This document shows, in pieces, positions 24,339 to 33,852 of a DNA stretch of 64,000 bases (positions are counted from its first letter, which is position 1; each line of letters starts with the position of its first letter). The position numbers were made by a program, and so were the translations under genes. The notes below the pieces were generated by a model, which saw only the letters and a list, made by a program, of their open reading frames with translations, had not been told where the DNA came from and searched no databases. Source of the DNA: Brevibacterium casei CIP 102111 (GTDB taxonomy: Bacteria; Actinomycetota; Actinomycetes; Actinomycetales; Brevibacteriaceae). The stretch lies in the NCBI RefSeq assembly GCF_900169275.1, contig NZ_FXZC01000002.1, forward strand, positions 558,001 to 622,000. Reading direction: 5' to 3'.

Positions 24339-25489
24339 CAGCCGACCACTTTGTCGGTGAGCTGCGACAGCGGCTCGGAGAGCGCGTTGACGGCGTCGGA
24401 GAGCTCCTTGACCTCGTCCTTGCTCAGCTCGGTGTAGAGGACGAAGCCCTCGCCCTTCCGGTGTCCGTCGAGCAGGGTCTGCAGATCGGCGAACCGGGTG
24501 CTCAGCGTCTCGTCGAGCTCCTTGTCCCGGGTGGCCAGCAGCGGCTTGAGATCCTCATACGCGACCCTGGCGCCGTCGACGTTGGCCTGGAAGTCCCAGA
24601 GGTCCGTGTGCGACCACGTCTCCTCCTCACCCGTGACCTTGCCCGTGGCGACCTCGTCGAGGAGCTCCTTCGCCCCGTTCGAGAGCTGGTCGGGGGTGAA
24701 CGTCATCTCCCTGGTGCGATCGTAGAGGACCTTCGTGTCCTCGATGAGGAGATCGGCGTACTTCTCCCTGTCCGCGTTGCTCAGCGCCGTGTAGCCGTCC
24801 TGCGGCGGCCAGAGGTCCTTCTCGAGCAGGTGCCAGCCCGTCCACTCCTGGCCGTCCTCGAGGTCGGCCTCACGCAGGTCGAGCTTGGGGTCGAGGTCGC
24901 CGAAGGACTCGGCGACGGGTTCGATGCGCTCCCAGTTCGTGCGCACCTTCGGGTAGAGTTCGCGCGCCTTGTCGTCGTCCCCCGCCTTGTACGCCTTCGC
25001 GAAGTCCTCGGTGCCGGTGAGCAGCTGCTCGGTCTGGTCCTTGACGTAGGCCGAGTACTGGGTCGTCGCCTGTTCGGCGAGCTGGGAGTCCTCGGCGCTG
25101 ACCTGCTCACCGCCCTCACCCTTCGTCACCGTGAAGTCCCCGCGCAGTCCGTCGCCGACCATGCCCGCCTTGCACGCGGTGAAGTACTTGCCTTCGGGTG
25201 CGGTGACCGTCAGCGAGCGTTCGAGTCCCGGGGCGATGTTCTCGACCTCGCCGATGATCCGCAGCCCGTCCTCACCGAGGAGGTAGAACTCGGTGACCTT
25301 CGATCCTTCGTTCGTGACGTCGAACTTCAGGGTGCCCGCCGGTGCCTCGGTCGCGGCGACCTCGCACGAGTCGTCGGTGCTCGTCACGGCGATCGCGCCG
25401 CCCTGGTCGGCGTTGGGCTCGCAGCCGGTGAGCAGCAGTGCCCCGCCGACGGCCATGACGACGGCGACGCTGGGGTTGAGGGTTCTCAT
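24338..25489 (-). CDS. efeO: EfeO iron-binding lipoprotein
   Basis: The 383-residue protein starts MRTLNPSVAVVMAVGGALLL followed by lipobox LTGC. The start at 25489 is favoured over an ATG two codons upstream because AAGGA lies about eight bases before it. An N-terminal cupredoxin-like domain (TLKFDVTNEGSKVTEFYLLG ... GKYFTACKAGM) precedes a C-terminal helical M75 domain with HLLEKDLWPP, matching the HxxE metal-binding motif. EfeO receives iron outside the membrane and delivers it to EfeU. The gap to efeU is 132 bases. Confidence 0.93.
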   Translation of the reverse strand: MRTLNPSVAVVMAVGGALLLTGCEPNADQGGAIAVTSTDDSCEVAATEAPAGTLKFDVTNEGSKVTEFYLLGEDGLRIIGEVENIAPGLERSLTVTAPEGKYFTACKAGMVGDGLRGDFTVTKGEGGEQVSAEDSQLAEQATTQYSAYVKDQTEQLLTGTEDFAKAYKAGDDDKARELYPKVRTNWERIEPVAESFGDLDPKLDLREADLEDGQEWTGWHLLEKDLWPPQDGYTALSNADREKYADLLIEDTKVLYDRTREMTFTPDQLSNGAKELLDEVATGKVTGEEETWSHTDLWDFQANVDGARVAYEDLKPLLATRDKELDETLSTRFADLQTLLDGHRKGEGFVLYTELSKDEVKELSDAVNALSEPLSQLTDKVVG

Positions 25490-25621
25490 ATCCATCCTTG
25501 GGGTGAGTCTCCGCTGGCTGAGCGGAGGAGGTGACGGTCCGCAGGTCGCGGTCCGGAGCGGTGCGCCCGCGGTGGAGCGGGAGCGCGAAGCGTCGTCGGG
25601 AGCGGGCCCGAGGACGCGAAG

Positions 25622-26473
25622 TCAGGCGGTGGCTGCGGCCGGAGCGGCCGCGGGCTTCGGCGCGGAGCGCAGTCCGCGGACGAAGAGCGTGCCGACGACG
25701 ATGACGTAGAGCCACCACACGGTGAACTCCACCCAGGTCGTGGCCGGGGAGAAGTTGAAGATTCCCTTGAGGAGCACGCCGTACCAGCTCGTCGGCGGGA
25801 TCGCCTCAGAGACGTCGAAGGCGAGCGAGTGGAGTCCGGGGATGATCCCCGCCTCCTGCAGATCGTGGAACCCGTAGGCGAGGACGCCGGCGGCGACGAT
25901 GATGAGGAACGCCCCCGAGTACGTGAAGAACCGAGAGAGGTTGAGCCGGAGCAGTCCCTTGGCGATGAGCCACGCGAGGGCGGCGGCGATGAGGATGCCC
26001 GCGACCGCGGCGAGCGTGAGACCGAGGGCGGACGCCCCCGCCGAGGCGTTCGCGCGGGTGGCCGCCCAGAGGAAGAGGGCGGTTTCAAGTCCTTCGCGCC
26101 CCACCGAGAAGGCGCCGAGGACGACGAGTCCGATGAGCGGACCGTCGAGGGCTCTGTCCGCGGCCGTTCGCAGTTCGCCGGCGAGCCCTTTGGCTGTGCG
26201 CGCCATCCAGAAGATCATCCACGTGACGAAGCCGACGGCGATGATCGAGAGGGTGCCGCCGATGAATTCCTGGGCCTCGAACGTCAGGGTCGAGGGTCCG
26301 AAGGTGAGCAGGGCACCGAAGCCGAGGGAGACGACGATGGCCGCGGCGATCCCCCACCACATCGCCCGGATCTCCCGGGTGCGGCCGATGCGCCCGAGAT
26401 AGCCGATGAGGATGCTGACGATGAGAGCGGCCTCGAGGCCCTCACGCAGGCCGATGAGAAACGTCTGGAACAT
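25622..26473 (-). CDS. efeU: EfeU/FTR1-family iron permease
   Basis: The 283-residue membrane protein has about seven hydrophobic segments and both REGLE motifs that bind iron in FTR1-type permeases, at residues 10-14 (LREGLEAAL) and 126-130 (GREGLETAL). It imports ferric or ferrous iron. Start ATG at 26471-26473 with AGAAAG upstream; a longer start would run into the iron box. It heads efeU-efeO-efeB and is preceded by a DtxR-like operator. Confidence 0.94.
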   Translation of the reverse strand: MFQTFLIGLREGLEAALIVSILIGYLGRIGRTREIRAMWWGIAAAIVVSLGFGALLTFGPSTLTFEAQEFIGGTLSIIAVGFVTWMIFWMARTAKGLAGELRTAADRALDGPLIGLVVLGAFSVGREGLETALFLWAATRANASAGASALGLTLAAVAGILIAAALAWLIAKGLLRLNLSRFFTYSGAFLIIVAAGVLAYGFHDLQEAGIIPGLHSLAFDVSEAIPPTSWYGVLLKGIFNFSPATTWVEFTVWWLYVIVVGTLFVRGLRSAPKPAAAPAAATA

Positions 26474-26528
26474 GGCTGGCTTTCTGCTGAGATGGCGCGC
26501 CGGCGTCTGCGGCTCGCTCATCCTAGCA

Positions 26529-26547
26529 TAAGGGAAGGCTCACCTAA
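26529..26547 (-). promoter_or_regulatory. DtxR/IdeR-type iron box upstream of efeUOB
   Basis: On the minus strand the 19 bases TTAGGTGAGCCTTCCCTTA match the actinobacterial iron-box consensus TTAGGTTAGGCTAACCTAA at 14 positions, with the left half TTAGGT perfect. It lies 56 bases before the efeU start, so iron-loaded DtxR/IdeR would repress iron uptake. The match count is by eye. Confidence 0.8.
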
Positions 26548-26592
26548 TCCTCAGCTGTCGGTGCGATGTTTCCGCTTCTCAGCTACTGGTTC

Positions 26593-27015
26593 TCAGCCGT
26601 TCGGCCCGGGCCGGTCGTCCTTCGTCACCGGCTCCGCATCCGCGGGGTCCGGGTCCTCGATCCCCTCCGGGGGCTGCGCCAGCCGGTTCGGCGAGGTCTT
26701 GCGGTAGATCGGCTGTCCCGAGAGCACGCTCGCGCGCGACAGCGTGTTGCTCGCGACCGAGGAGACGATGATGAGGCAGAGGATCGTGGCGAGGAGGACG
26801 AGCAGAGACGTGACGCTGAAGCCCTCGACGTAGAGATCGCTGACGTAGGCGGCCAGCGCGATGAGCGGCAGGCCGAGACCGGTGGCAGGAGAGAACACGT
26901 TGATCCGCGAGAGTGCGTCGCGGACCCGGAACATCGCCAGCGCCGAGGCGAGGACGATGAGGGAGCCGGTGATCCCGAAGACGCCGACGAGGATGGTTGC
27001 GGTGAGCTCATTCAT
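26593..27015 (-). CDS. mrpG: Na+/H+ antiporter subunit MnhG/MrpG
   Basis: The 140-residue protein has three membrane segments (ILVGVFGITGSLIVLASALA, GLGLPLIALAAYV, LLVLLATILCLIIVSSVAS) and the MrpG-type core AMFRVRDALSRINVFSPATG. The polar C-terminal tail of about 35 residues is long for the family. Last gene of the Mrp operon; its ATG overlaps the mrpF stop by one base. Mrp complexes exchange Na+ for H+ at the cell membrane. Confidence 0.9.
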   Translation of the reverse strand: MNELTATILVGVFGITGSLIVLASALAMFRVRDALSRINVFSPATGLGLPLIALAAYVSDLYVEGFSVTSLLVLLATILCLIIVSSVASNTLSRASVLSGQPIYRKTSPNRLAQPPEGIEDPDPADAEPVTKDDRPGPNG

Positions 27016-27275
27016 CAGCGATGCCCCCTCGTGAGGATGCGGGAGAGCGCGATGGTGGCGAGGATGCCGACCATCGAGGCGAGGAAGATGACATCGAGGA
27101 CGATCGAGGACGAGACATGGATCCCGATGATCGTGAGCATGCCGACCGCGCAGAAGTACACGAGGTCGCTGACGACGGCCCGGGAGCCGAGGTCCTTCGC
27201 GGTGATGACGCGGATGAGGCCGATGACGATGGCCACGGCGAGGATGATCGCACAGACGGCGACGATGACGGTCAT
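27015..27275 (-). CDS. mrpF: Na+/H+ antiporter subunit MnhF/MrpF
   Basis: An 86-residue, three-segment membrane protein: VCAIILAVAIVIGLIRVITA, GSRAVVSDLVYFCAVGMLTI and DVIFLASMVGILATIALSRI. The conserved D-x-AVVSD..Y pattern after the first helix identifies MrpF. Start 27275 overlaps the mrpE stop (ATGA). Confidence 0.9.
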   Translation of the reverse strand: MTVIVAVCAIILAVAIVIGLIRVITAKDLGSRAVVSDLVYFCAVGMLTIIGIHVSSSIVLDVIFLASMVGILATIALSRILTRGHR

Positions 27276-27700
27276 GGTCTGCCCCTCTCTCCGGCCGAAC
27301 CCGGGTCGATCCAGTTCGCCTCCACCTCGGCGACGCCCGAGGGAGGACTCTGCGGGGCCCGTCCCCGAGTCATCGCCAGCAGCCGCGACTCCATGTCGTA
27401 GAGGCCCTCGAGGGCGGCGTCCTCGGAGTCCTCGAACAGGGCGTGGACGAAGAGGACCGGCGGGGTCGTCGCCGTGCCGGCGGCGATCGCGGTGACGAGC
27501 GTGCCCGGGGTGATGGTGATCGAGGAGGCGAACAGGGTGACCTCGAGGTCCGTGCGGCACCGCAGCGGCACCTCGACGATCATCGGGTGGGCGTAGGGGC
27601 GGTTGACCCGGAACAGGTGGCCGACGACCTTCGCGGTGCCGACGATGATGGCCCAGAGGATAAAGAACACGTAGGAGAGGCCGTTGATCACGCGTCTCAT
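27272..27700 (-). CDS. mrpE: Na+/H+ antiporter subunit MnhE/MrpE
   Basis: 142 residues. An N-terminal membrane helix (LSYVFFILWAIIVGTAKVVG) is followed by a soluble domain with LRCRTDLEVTLFASSITITP and GTLV, the MrpE signature. MrpE is needed for complex assembly. Start 27700 overlaps the mrpD stop as ATGA. Confidence 0.9.
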   Translation of the reverse strand: MRRVINGLSYVFFILWAIIVGTAKVVGHLFRVNRPYAHPMIVEVPLRCRTDLEVTLFASSITITPGTLVTAIAAGTATTPPVLFVHALFEDSEDAALEGLYDMESRLLAMTRGRAPQSPPSGVAEVEANWIDPGSAGERGRP

Positions 27701-29214
27701 GGTGTCGTCACCGCCTCGATGTAGTCGGTGTGGTCAAGGAGGCCTTCGGCGACGCGCGCCGTGACCTCGAGCAGCGGTTCGGGCCAGACGAAGATCGCCA
27801 CGGACACGGCGATCATGATCGTCCCGGGCACGAGCAGGCGCGCGGGGATGCGCAGTCCGTCGGGGACCGGTTCGGTCGGTGCACGCCCGGTCTCCGCGGA
27901 GTCGGGCCGGTAGGACTGCATGGGCGGGCCCCAGAACGTGTTCCGCCACGTCCGCTGGAGGGCGAGCATCGAGATGAGCGCCCCGACGACGATCGCCGTG
28001 ACGATCCACCAGCCGGCGGCGTCACCGACTCCGGTCGCCGCCCGGATGAGTCCGATCTTCGCCCACATGCCCGAGGTGGGCGGCAGCCCGATGAGGGAGA
28101 AGAGGCCGAGGACCATGAGCACGCTCGCCCACTTCTCCCGGCTCGCCAACCCGGAGAGCTTCTTGAACGATCCCGTGCCGTAGGTCTGCTCGACCGCGCC
28201 CATGACGAGGAGGAGCCCGGCCATCGTGATCATGCTGTGGACCATGTAGAACGCGCCCGCGGCGAGCGAGGCGACGGTGAGGAGGGCGACGCCGACGAGG
28301 GTGTGGCCGACGCTCGCGGTCATCTGGAAGGCGAGGACGTTGCGCACGCGGTTCTGCCCGAAGCCCGAGAGCGCGCCGAGGATGATGCTGAGCACGGCGA
28401 TGACGACGATGAGGTTCGCCCACGCCGGCGGTTCCCCGTAGACGGTCGTGCACACTCGGTAGATCGCGTAGAGCGCGACCTTCGAGTGGAGACCGGAGAA
28501 GAGCGCCATCATCCCCGCCGAGGTGTTCGGGTAGGACCGTGCCAGCCAGCCGTGGAAGGGAGCACCGCCGGCTTTGACGAGCATCGCGAAGAGGACGATG
28601 CCGAGCGCCAGCGCTCCCTGCCCTGTGGGTGTGCCGAGCTGGGCGAGGACGGCGAGGTTGACCGTGCCGGTCGCACCGTAGACGAAACCGACCCCGATGA
28701 GCAGGATCGTCGAGGTGAGGAGGTTGACCATGACGAACATCCGTCCCACGCCGAGGCGGCGCCACGTTCCCGTGACCGCGATGAGCGCGTACGCGGGCAG
28801 GACCATGACCTCGATGAAGACGAAGAAGTTGAAGAGGTCGCCGGTGAGCAGCGCCCCGTAGACGCCGGTGAGCATCATCATCACCAGGGCCGGGACGAAC
28901 CGGTACTGGTCCTCGCCGGTGTTGATGAGGAAGATGCAGCTCACGAGCGCTGTCAGGGAGGTGAGCACGAGCATGAGCGCTGTGAACGAGTCCGAGACGA
29001 ACGGGATCGCCAGTCCCGGGATGTAGCCGCCGACGTCGTGGGCGATGACCGGGATCCGCTGGTGGAGGACGAGCAGACCGAGGCCGCTGAGGCCGACGAA
29101 CGAGGGCACGGCGAGCAGGAGGACCCGGTCGAGGGTCCGGGAGGTGATGAGGACGCTGAGCGCCGAGGCGAGCAGCGGAAGGCCGACGAGGAGGAGCAGG
29201 AGCGATGAGTTCAC
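27697..29214 (-). CDS. mrpD: Na+/H+ antiporter subunit MnhD/MrpD
   Basis: A 505-residue polytopic protein of the complex I NuoL/M/N fold, about 14 hydrophobic segments. GDLFNFFVFIEVMVLPAYAL carries the key glutamate of helix 5, and MLVKAGGAPFHGWLARSYPN the conserved lysine. The start is GTG at 29212-29214, overlapping mrpC's stop (GTGA); the longer frame from 29577 reads through mrpC and is rejected. It conducts protons in the antiporter. Confidence 0.93.
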   Translation of the reverse strand: MNSSLLLLLVGLPLLASALSVLITSRTLDRVLLLAVPSFVGLSGLGLLVLHQRIPVIAHDVGGYIPGLAIPFVSDSFTALMLVLTSLTALVSCIFLINTGEDQYRFVPALVMMMLTGVYGALLTGDLFNFFVFIEVMVLPAYALIAVTGTWRRLGVGRMFVMVNLLTSTILLIGVGFVYGATGTVNLAVLAQLGTPTGQGALALGIVLFAMLVKAGGAPFHGWLARSYPNTSAGMMALFSGLHSKVALYAIYRVCTTVYGEPPAWANLIVVIAVLSIILGALSGFGQNRVRNVLAFQMTASVGHTLVGVALLTVASLAAGAFYMVHSMITMAGLLLVMGAVEQTYGTGSFKKLSGLASREKWASVLMVLGLFSLIGLPPTSGMWAKIGLIRAATGVGDAAGWWIVTAIVVGALISMLALQRTWRNTFWGPPMQSYRPDSAETGRAPTEPVPDGLRIPARLLVPGTIMIAVSVAIFVWPEPLLEVTARVAEGLLDHTDYIEAVTTP

Positions 29215-29543
29215 GATTCGCGGACCTCCCCGGTCTCGGGGGCGCGCTTCTGGTCGTCGTCGTGGCCGAGCACGGCGAGGGCGAGCATGAAGATCGTCAC
29301 CGCCAGGGTGATGACGATGGCGGTGAGGACGAACGCCTGCGGCAGCGGGTCCGCTGCGAGACTCTGGTCGCCGCGGCCGCTGAGCGGTTCGACCCGCCAC
29401 GCACCGACGCCGGCCGAGAGGAGGACGAAGTTCGCTGCGTGCGAGAGCAGGGTGAGGCCGAAGACACCGCGGACCATCGACCGCTGCATCATGAGGTAGA
29501 CGCCGCCCGCGGTGAGGACGCCGATCGTTATGGCCAGGATCAT
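29211..29543 (-). CDS. mrpC: Na+/H+ antiporter subunit MnhC/MrpC
   Basis: The 110-residue NuoK-like protein has three membrane segments (LAITIGVLTAGGVYLMMQRS, RGVFGLTLLSHAANFVLLSA, PLPQAFVLTAIVITLAVTIF). The PQAFVLTAIVI motif and the GLTLLSHA..N helix are diagnostic. Start 29543 overlaps the end of mrpA by four bases. Confidence 0.92.
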   Translation of the reverse strand: MILAITIGVLTAGGVYLMMQRSMVRGVFGLTLLSHAANFVLLSAGVGAWRVEPLSGRGDQSLAADPLPQAFVLTAIVITLAVTIFMLALAVLGHDDDQKRAPETGEVRES

Positions 29544-32500
29544 CGGGTCTCCCCCTCAGCCGTGGTCGGGGCTTCACCGCGGTCGAGCGGTGCGTTTCCG
29601 TCGAGGATGTGCGTCGTCGAGGCTCTCACCTTCCGGTCGGATCCGCGCGCGGCGATGCGGTCGCCGAGGCCGGGACGCTCACCCCTGATCGACTCCATCG
29701 GGCCCTTGAGCTCACCGTAGAGGAGTTCGTCGGCGCGTTCGCGGGTCCGCTCGACATCGCGGCGGATGATCCCGTCGGTGAGCACATCGTCGCCGGCCGG
29801 CGTCGCCGCGGAGTCGGAGACGCCGAGGAGGTTGAAGGAGAGGAGGATGAGCCCGAGGACGGCGAGGTAGACGCCGACGTCGAAGAGCAGGGACGAGGTG
29901 TACTTCTCACCGAGGATGTAGACCTGCATCGGCTCGAGGAAGGACCCGGCGACGACAAGGCCGAGGAGACCGGTGAGGATGGCGATGCCGATGCCGACGC
30001 CGATGAGGTAGAGCGGGGCGCGCGGCGGACCGATCGCCCGGTCCTTGGCTGTGGACATGTAGAGCAGCCCGATGACCGCGGAGCCGATGAGGGCGGCGAT
30101 GAAGCCGCCTCCGGGCTCGTTGTGCCCGCGCCAGAAGATGAGCAGTGAGGTGACGACGAGCAGCGGACCGAGGACCTTGATCGTCAGCTGCAGGGGGATG
30201 ACGTTGGGCCACGCTTCGTGGACGCCGCGGTAGGCGCTCGTGCCTTTCGGCCGCACGGTCACCCACGCCCGCCTCGGCGGCTCCGGGATGTTCTCCGCCG
30301 GAGGGTCGATGTAGCGGTCCTTGACTGTCGACATCACGGCGACGATCGCGATCCCGGCCATGCCGAGGACGGTGAGCTCGCCGAGCGTGTCGAGGGCTCG
30401 GAACTCGACGAGGATCGTGTTGACGATGTTGTGCCCGCCGCTGATCTCCGGGGCGTTCTCGATGTAGTACATGCCCACCAGCGACCGCTCCCGGCGCCCG
30501 TTGAGAGTGAGCGTGAGCAGGGTGACAGCGGCGCCGACGAGGATCGCGAAGAGCGCACGGGTGGACTGGAGGCGCTTCGAGTACCGCCAGAACGAGCGCG
30601 GCAGCTTCTGGAGGACGAGCATGATGACGATGATCGTCATCGCTTCGACGAGCAGCTGCGTGAGCGTGACGTCGGGCGCCCCGAGCGCAAGGATCTGCAC
30701 GGTCGCGAGGATGCCGACGGCGGAGAGGGAGACGACGGTGGTCAGGCGCGAGTGCGAGGTGCACACGACGAGGACGGCGATGGTGATGAGGACGAGGAGG
30801 ACGACGTCGGGGGCCCGCCACAGGTTGTCCTGCAGCGGCGGCAGGTTCGGGAAGATCACGGGCACCGAGACGAAAGCGATGAGGGCGAGTCCGCCGAGGC
30901 TCGTCGCGAGGTAGGGTCCCGAGTTCATCGGGCGCACGACGATGCTCAGCCCGCGGCCGATGCGGATGAGGCCCACAACGATGCCGTTGATGACGTCGGC
31001 GCCGTCGAAGCTCAGCCGCGCCCGGTGGAAGAACGCGAAGACCTTCGACCGGTTGATGATGAGGATGATGCCGATGGCGATGATGAGGGCAGAGGCGAAG
31101 AGCTCAGGGGTGAATCCATGCCAGAACTTCACATGGACCTCTTCGGGCTCACCGGGGATCGCGGCGGCGACGACCTCGGTGAGCGGGGTGTCGAAGACGA
31201 AGAGGACGAAGCTCAGCGGCAGGGAGGCGACGATGGGCAGTCCGGCGGCGATGAGCATGACCGGTGAGGAGTGCCCGAGCTCGCTCTTCGTTACGGGTTT
31301 GCCGTCGATGAACGCGCCCCACACGGTCTTCGCGCAGTAGGCGAAGGTGAGCACCGAGGCGGCGACGGCGATGATGAAGAGCATCCACCCGGAGCCGGGG
31401 ACCTCGAAGAGCGCGGTGAACAGCGACTCCTTGGACACGAATCCGAGCAGCGGCGGGATGCCCGCCATCGAGGCGCACCCGAGCGCCATGACGGCGAAGG
31501 CGACCGGAGCCGGGCCGATGAGGCGCGGGATGCGGGTGAGCTCACGGGTGCCGGCGAGGTGGTCGACGACGCCGACCATCATGAACAGCCCCGACTTGAA
31601 CAGCGCGTGGGCGATGACGTGGAGGGCGGCCGCGGCGATCGCGGCCTCGGTGCCCACGCCGATGACGGCGGTGATGAGCCCGAGCTGGGAGACCGTCGAG
31701 TACGCCATGAGCTTCTTCACGTCATGCTGGTTGAGGGCGAACCAGCCGCCGATGAAGGCAGTGATGAGGCCTGCTGACACGAGGATGACGTTCCATGCGG
31801 GAGTGGCGTGGAAGGCGGGCGAGAAGCGCATCATGAGGAAGATGCCTGCCTTGACCACAGCTGCCGCATGGAGGTAGGCGGAGACCGGGGTGGCGGCGGC
31901 CATCGCATCGGGCAGCCACGAGTGGAACGGGAACTGCGCGGACTTCGTCATCGCCGCGACGGCGACGAGGACGGCGACGAGCGTCGTCACGGCCGGCTGG
32001 GTGGCCCACACATCGGAGACGAGGGCCTCGTGGAGGTTCGTCGTCCCCGTCGCCGCGATCGTCACGCCGACGGCGACGAGGAGGGTGAGCCCGCCGATGA
32101 AGGTGATGAGCAGGGTGCGCAGGGACGGTGCCTGTCCGGGCGAGCCGGAGCGGGCGATGAGGAAGAACGAGGCGAGCGAAGTCAGCTCCCAGCACACGAA
32201 GAGGACGATGAGGTCGTTGCTGAGCACGAGCGCGACCATCGAGAAGGTGAAGACGACCATGAGCCAGTAGAAGCTCGTCTCCCCTCCTCCCCTGGGCAGG
32301 TAGGCCGTCGAGTAGACGAAGACGATCGCGCCGATGATGAGGGCGATGTAGGTGAAGACCACGCCGATGCCGTCGGCGCGCAGAGCGAGGTCGACGCCGA
32401 GACTCGGCACCCACGGAAGCGTCGCTTCGGGATCGGACCCGGCCATCACCTCGGCGGCAGTGGGCGTGAAGAGGGCAGCCACGCCGAGGTAGGCCGCAGC

Positions 32501-32590
32501 CAGCGGCCATCCCGCGGCCCGACCGAAGAGGCGGGTGAGGAGAGGGGTGAGGACGACGAGGGCGGCGAGGGCGATTATCGTTAGGATCAT
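29540..32590 (-). CDS. mrpA: Na+/H+ antiporter subunits MnhA and MnhB fused
   Basis: A 1016-residue membrane protein, first gene of the Mrp operon. Residues 1-500 are NuoL-like, with LFVCWELTSLASFFLIA (key Glu) and MTKSAQFPFHSWLPDAMAAA (key Lys). The next section is the MrpA C-terminal NuoJ-like part (GAPDVTLTQLLVEAMTIIVI, GRRERSLVGMYYIENAPEIS). Residues from about 800 hold the MrpB domain (GHNEPGGGFIAALIGSAVIG). The A-B fusion is common in actinobacteria. Start 32590 is supported by GAGG upstream; the earlier start at 32665 adds a Ser/Thr-rich tail. The divergent neighbour is a glycosyltransferase. Confidence 0.93.
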   Translation of the reverse strand: MILTIIALAALVVLTPLLTRLFGRAAGWPLAAAYLGVAALFTPTAAEVMAGSDPEATLPWVPSLGVDLALRADGIGVVFTYIALIIGAIVFVYSTAYLPRGGGETSFYWLMVVFTFSMVALVLSNDLIVLFVCWELTSLASFFLIARSGSPGQAPSLRTLLITFIGGLTLLVAVGVTIAATGTTNLHEALVSDVWATQPAVTTLVAVLVAVAAMTKSAQFPFHSWLPDAMAAATPVSAYLHAAAVVKAGIFLMMRFSPAFHATPAWNVILVSAGLITAFIGGWFALNQHDVKKLMAYSTVSQLGLITAVIGVGTEAAIAAAALHVIAHALFKSGLFMMVGVVDHLAGTRELTRIPRLIGPAPVAFAVMALGCASMAGIPPLLGFVSKESLFTALFEVPGSGWMLFIIAVAASVLTFAYCAKTVWGAFIDGKPVTKSELGHSSPVMLIAAGLPIVASLPLSFVLFVFDTPLTEVVAAAIPGEPEEVHVKFWHGFTPELFASALIIAIGIILIINRSKVFAFFHRARLSFDGADVINGIVVGLIRIGRGLSIVVRPMNSGPYLATSLGGLALIAFVSVPVIFPNLPPLQDNLWRAPDVVLLVLITIAVLVVCTSHSRLTTVVSLSAVGILATVQILALGAPDVTLTQLLVEAMTIIVIMLVLQKLPRSFWRYSKRLQSTRALFAILVGAAVTLLTLTLNGRRERSLVGMYYIENAPEISGGHNIVNTILVEFRALDTLGELTVLGMAGIAIVAVMSTVKDRYIDPPAENIPEPPRRAWVTVRPKGTSAYRGVHEAWPNVIPLQLTIKVLGPLLVVTSLLIFWRGHNEPGGGFIAALIGSAVIGLLYMSTAKDRAIGPPRAPLYLIGVGIGIAILTGLLGLVVAGSFLEPMQVYILGEKYTSSLLFDVGVYLAVLGLILLSFNLLGVSDSAATPAGDDVLTDGIIRRDVERTRERADELLYGELKGPMESIRGERPGLGDRIAARGSDRKVRASTTHILDGNAPLDRGEAPTTAEGETR

Positions 32591-32698
32591 GACCGGAGCC
32601 TCAGGGCTTCGGACGCAGGTGCTGGTTCCTTCACTCACTGGCCCTTCGTCGCGGCGAACGCTCACTTTCGAATGTTCAGACTATCGACTCGGAGTTCC

Positions 32699-33829
32699 AT
32701 GAGCAAAAACTCAGACGGCCTTCAGACCTCCTCTCCCATCCGCGTCTTCTTCGATGCCCGGTTCACCCGGACCCCCCACCACGACGGCATCTCCCGGTAC
32801 GGATCCAGCCTGCTCGCCGCTCTGCTCGAGGCCACCGCGGGCACGGACATCGAGGTGACGGCGATCATCAGCGACGAGGCGCAGCTCGGGCTCCTGCCGC
32901 CGTGCCGGTGGGTGCGGCTCAACTCCCCCACGTCGCCGTCCGAGGTCGGCATCGCACGCCGGCTCAATGCGCTCGGTGCCGATGTCGTGTTCTCGACGAT
33001 GCAGGTCATGGGGTCGACGGGTCGCCGCTACGGGCTCATCCTCACCGTCCACGACCTCATCTACTACTCGCATCCGCTGCCGCCGGCCGATCTTCCCGCC
33101 CCTGTGCGTCTGCTCTGGCGCCTCTACCATCTCAGCTTCGCTCCCCAGCGACTGCTGCTCAACCGGGCCGATGCCATCGCCGCGGTGAGTGAGACGACGA
33201 AGTCCCTCATCGCCGACCACCACCTCACGACCCGCCCGGTGACGGTGGTCTCGAATGCCGCGGAGGTGAGTGTCACCGAGCCGCGGACGACGAACCGCGC
33301 GGGCGCAAGATCGCTGGTCTACATGGGCTCGTTCATGCCCTATAAGAACGTCGAATCGCTCATCCGCGCGCTCGAGCACCTGCCGGGCTGGACCCTGCAC
33401 ATCGCAAGCCGGATCGAGGGGCGCAGAGAGGCGCAGCTGCGAGCCCTCATCCCCGACCGGGCCAGGGTCGTCTTCCACCGTGGGGTCAGCGATGAGGAGT
33501 ACGCCGATCTCCTCGCCGAGGCGACGGCCCTCGTCACGGCCTCCCGCGCGGAAGGATTCGGTCTGCCCGTCATCGAAGCGATGGCCAAAGGGGTGCCGGT
33601 GGCGGTCTCGGACATCCCGATCTTCCACGAGATCACCGGCGATGCCGCGGTCTTCTTCGATGAGGACGATCCGGCGTCGATCGCCGCTGCGGTCGGTGAG
33701 CTCACCGATCCGCGCACATGGGAAGAGACGGCTGCGGCGGGACAGGAGGCGTCACAGCGGTTCTCCTGGGACGCCTCTGCCGCGGCCCTCGTCGACCTCA
33801 TCAGGACGGTCCACGCAGCGCGCAGATGA
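32699..33829 (+). CDS. GT4-family glycosyltransferase
   Basis: 376 residues, GT-B fold. The N-terminal half opens IRVFFDARFTRTPHHDGISR, and LILTVHDLIYYSHPLPPADL is the usual acceptor-side pattern. The donor-binding half has VYMGSFMPYKNVESLIRALE and the E-x7-E signature EGFGLPVIEAMAKGVPVAVS. Start 32699 has GGAG five bases upstream; an ATG at 32672 has none. It is a single gene divergent from the Mrp operon, so the sugar and acceptor (cell wall glycan, lipid or small molecule) cannot be told. Confidence 0.85.
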   Translation: MSKNSDGLQTSSPIRVFFDARFTRTPHHDGISRYGSSLLAALLEATAGTDIEVTAIISDEAQLGLLPPCRWVRLNSPTSPSEVGIARRLNALGADVVFSTMQVMGSTGRRYGLILTVHDLIYYSHPLPPADLPAPVRLLWRLYHLSFAPQRLLLNRADAIAAVSETTKSLIADHHLTTRPVTVVSNAAEVSVTEPRTTNRAGARSLVYMGSFMPYKNVESLIRALEHLPGWTLHIASRIEGRREAQLRALIPDRARVVFHRGVSDEEYADLLAEATALVTASRAEGFGLPVIEAMAKGVPVAVSDIPIFHEITGDAAVFFDEDDPASIAAAVGELTDPRTWEETAAAGQEASQRFSWDASAAALVDLIRTVHAARR

Positions 33830-33852
33830 GCGGTGGTCGGCGCGGGAGCGTC

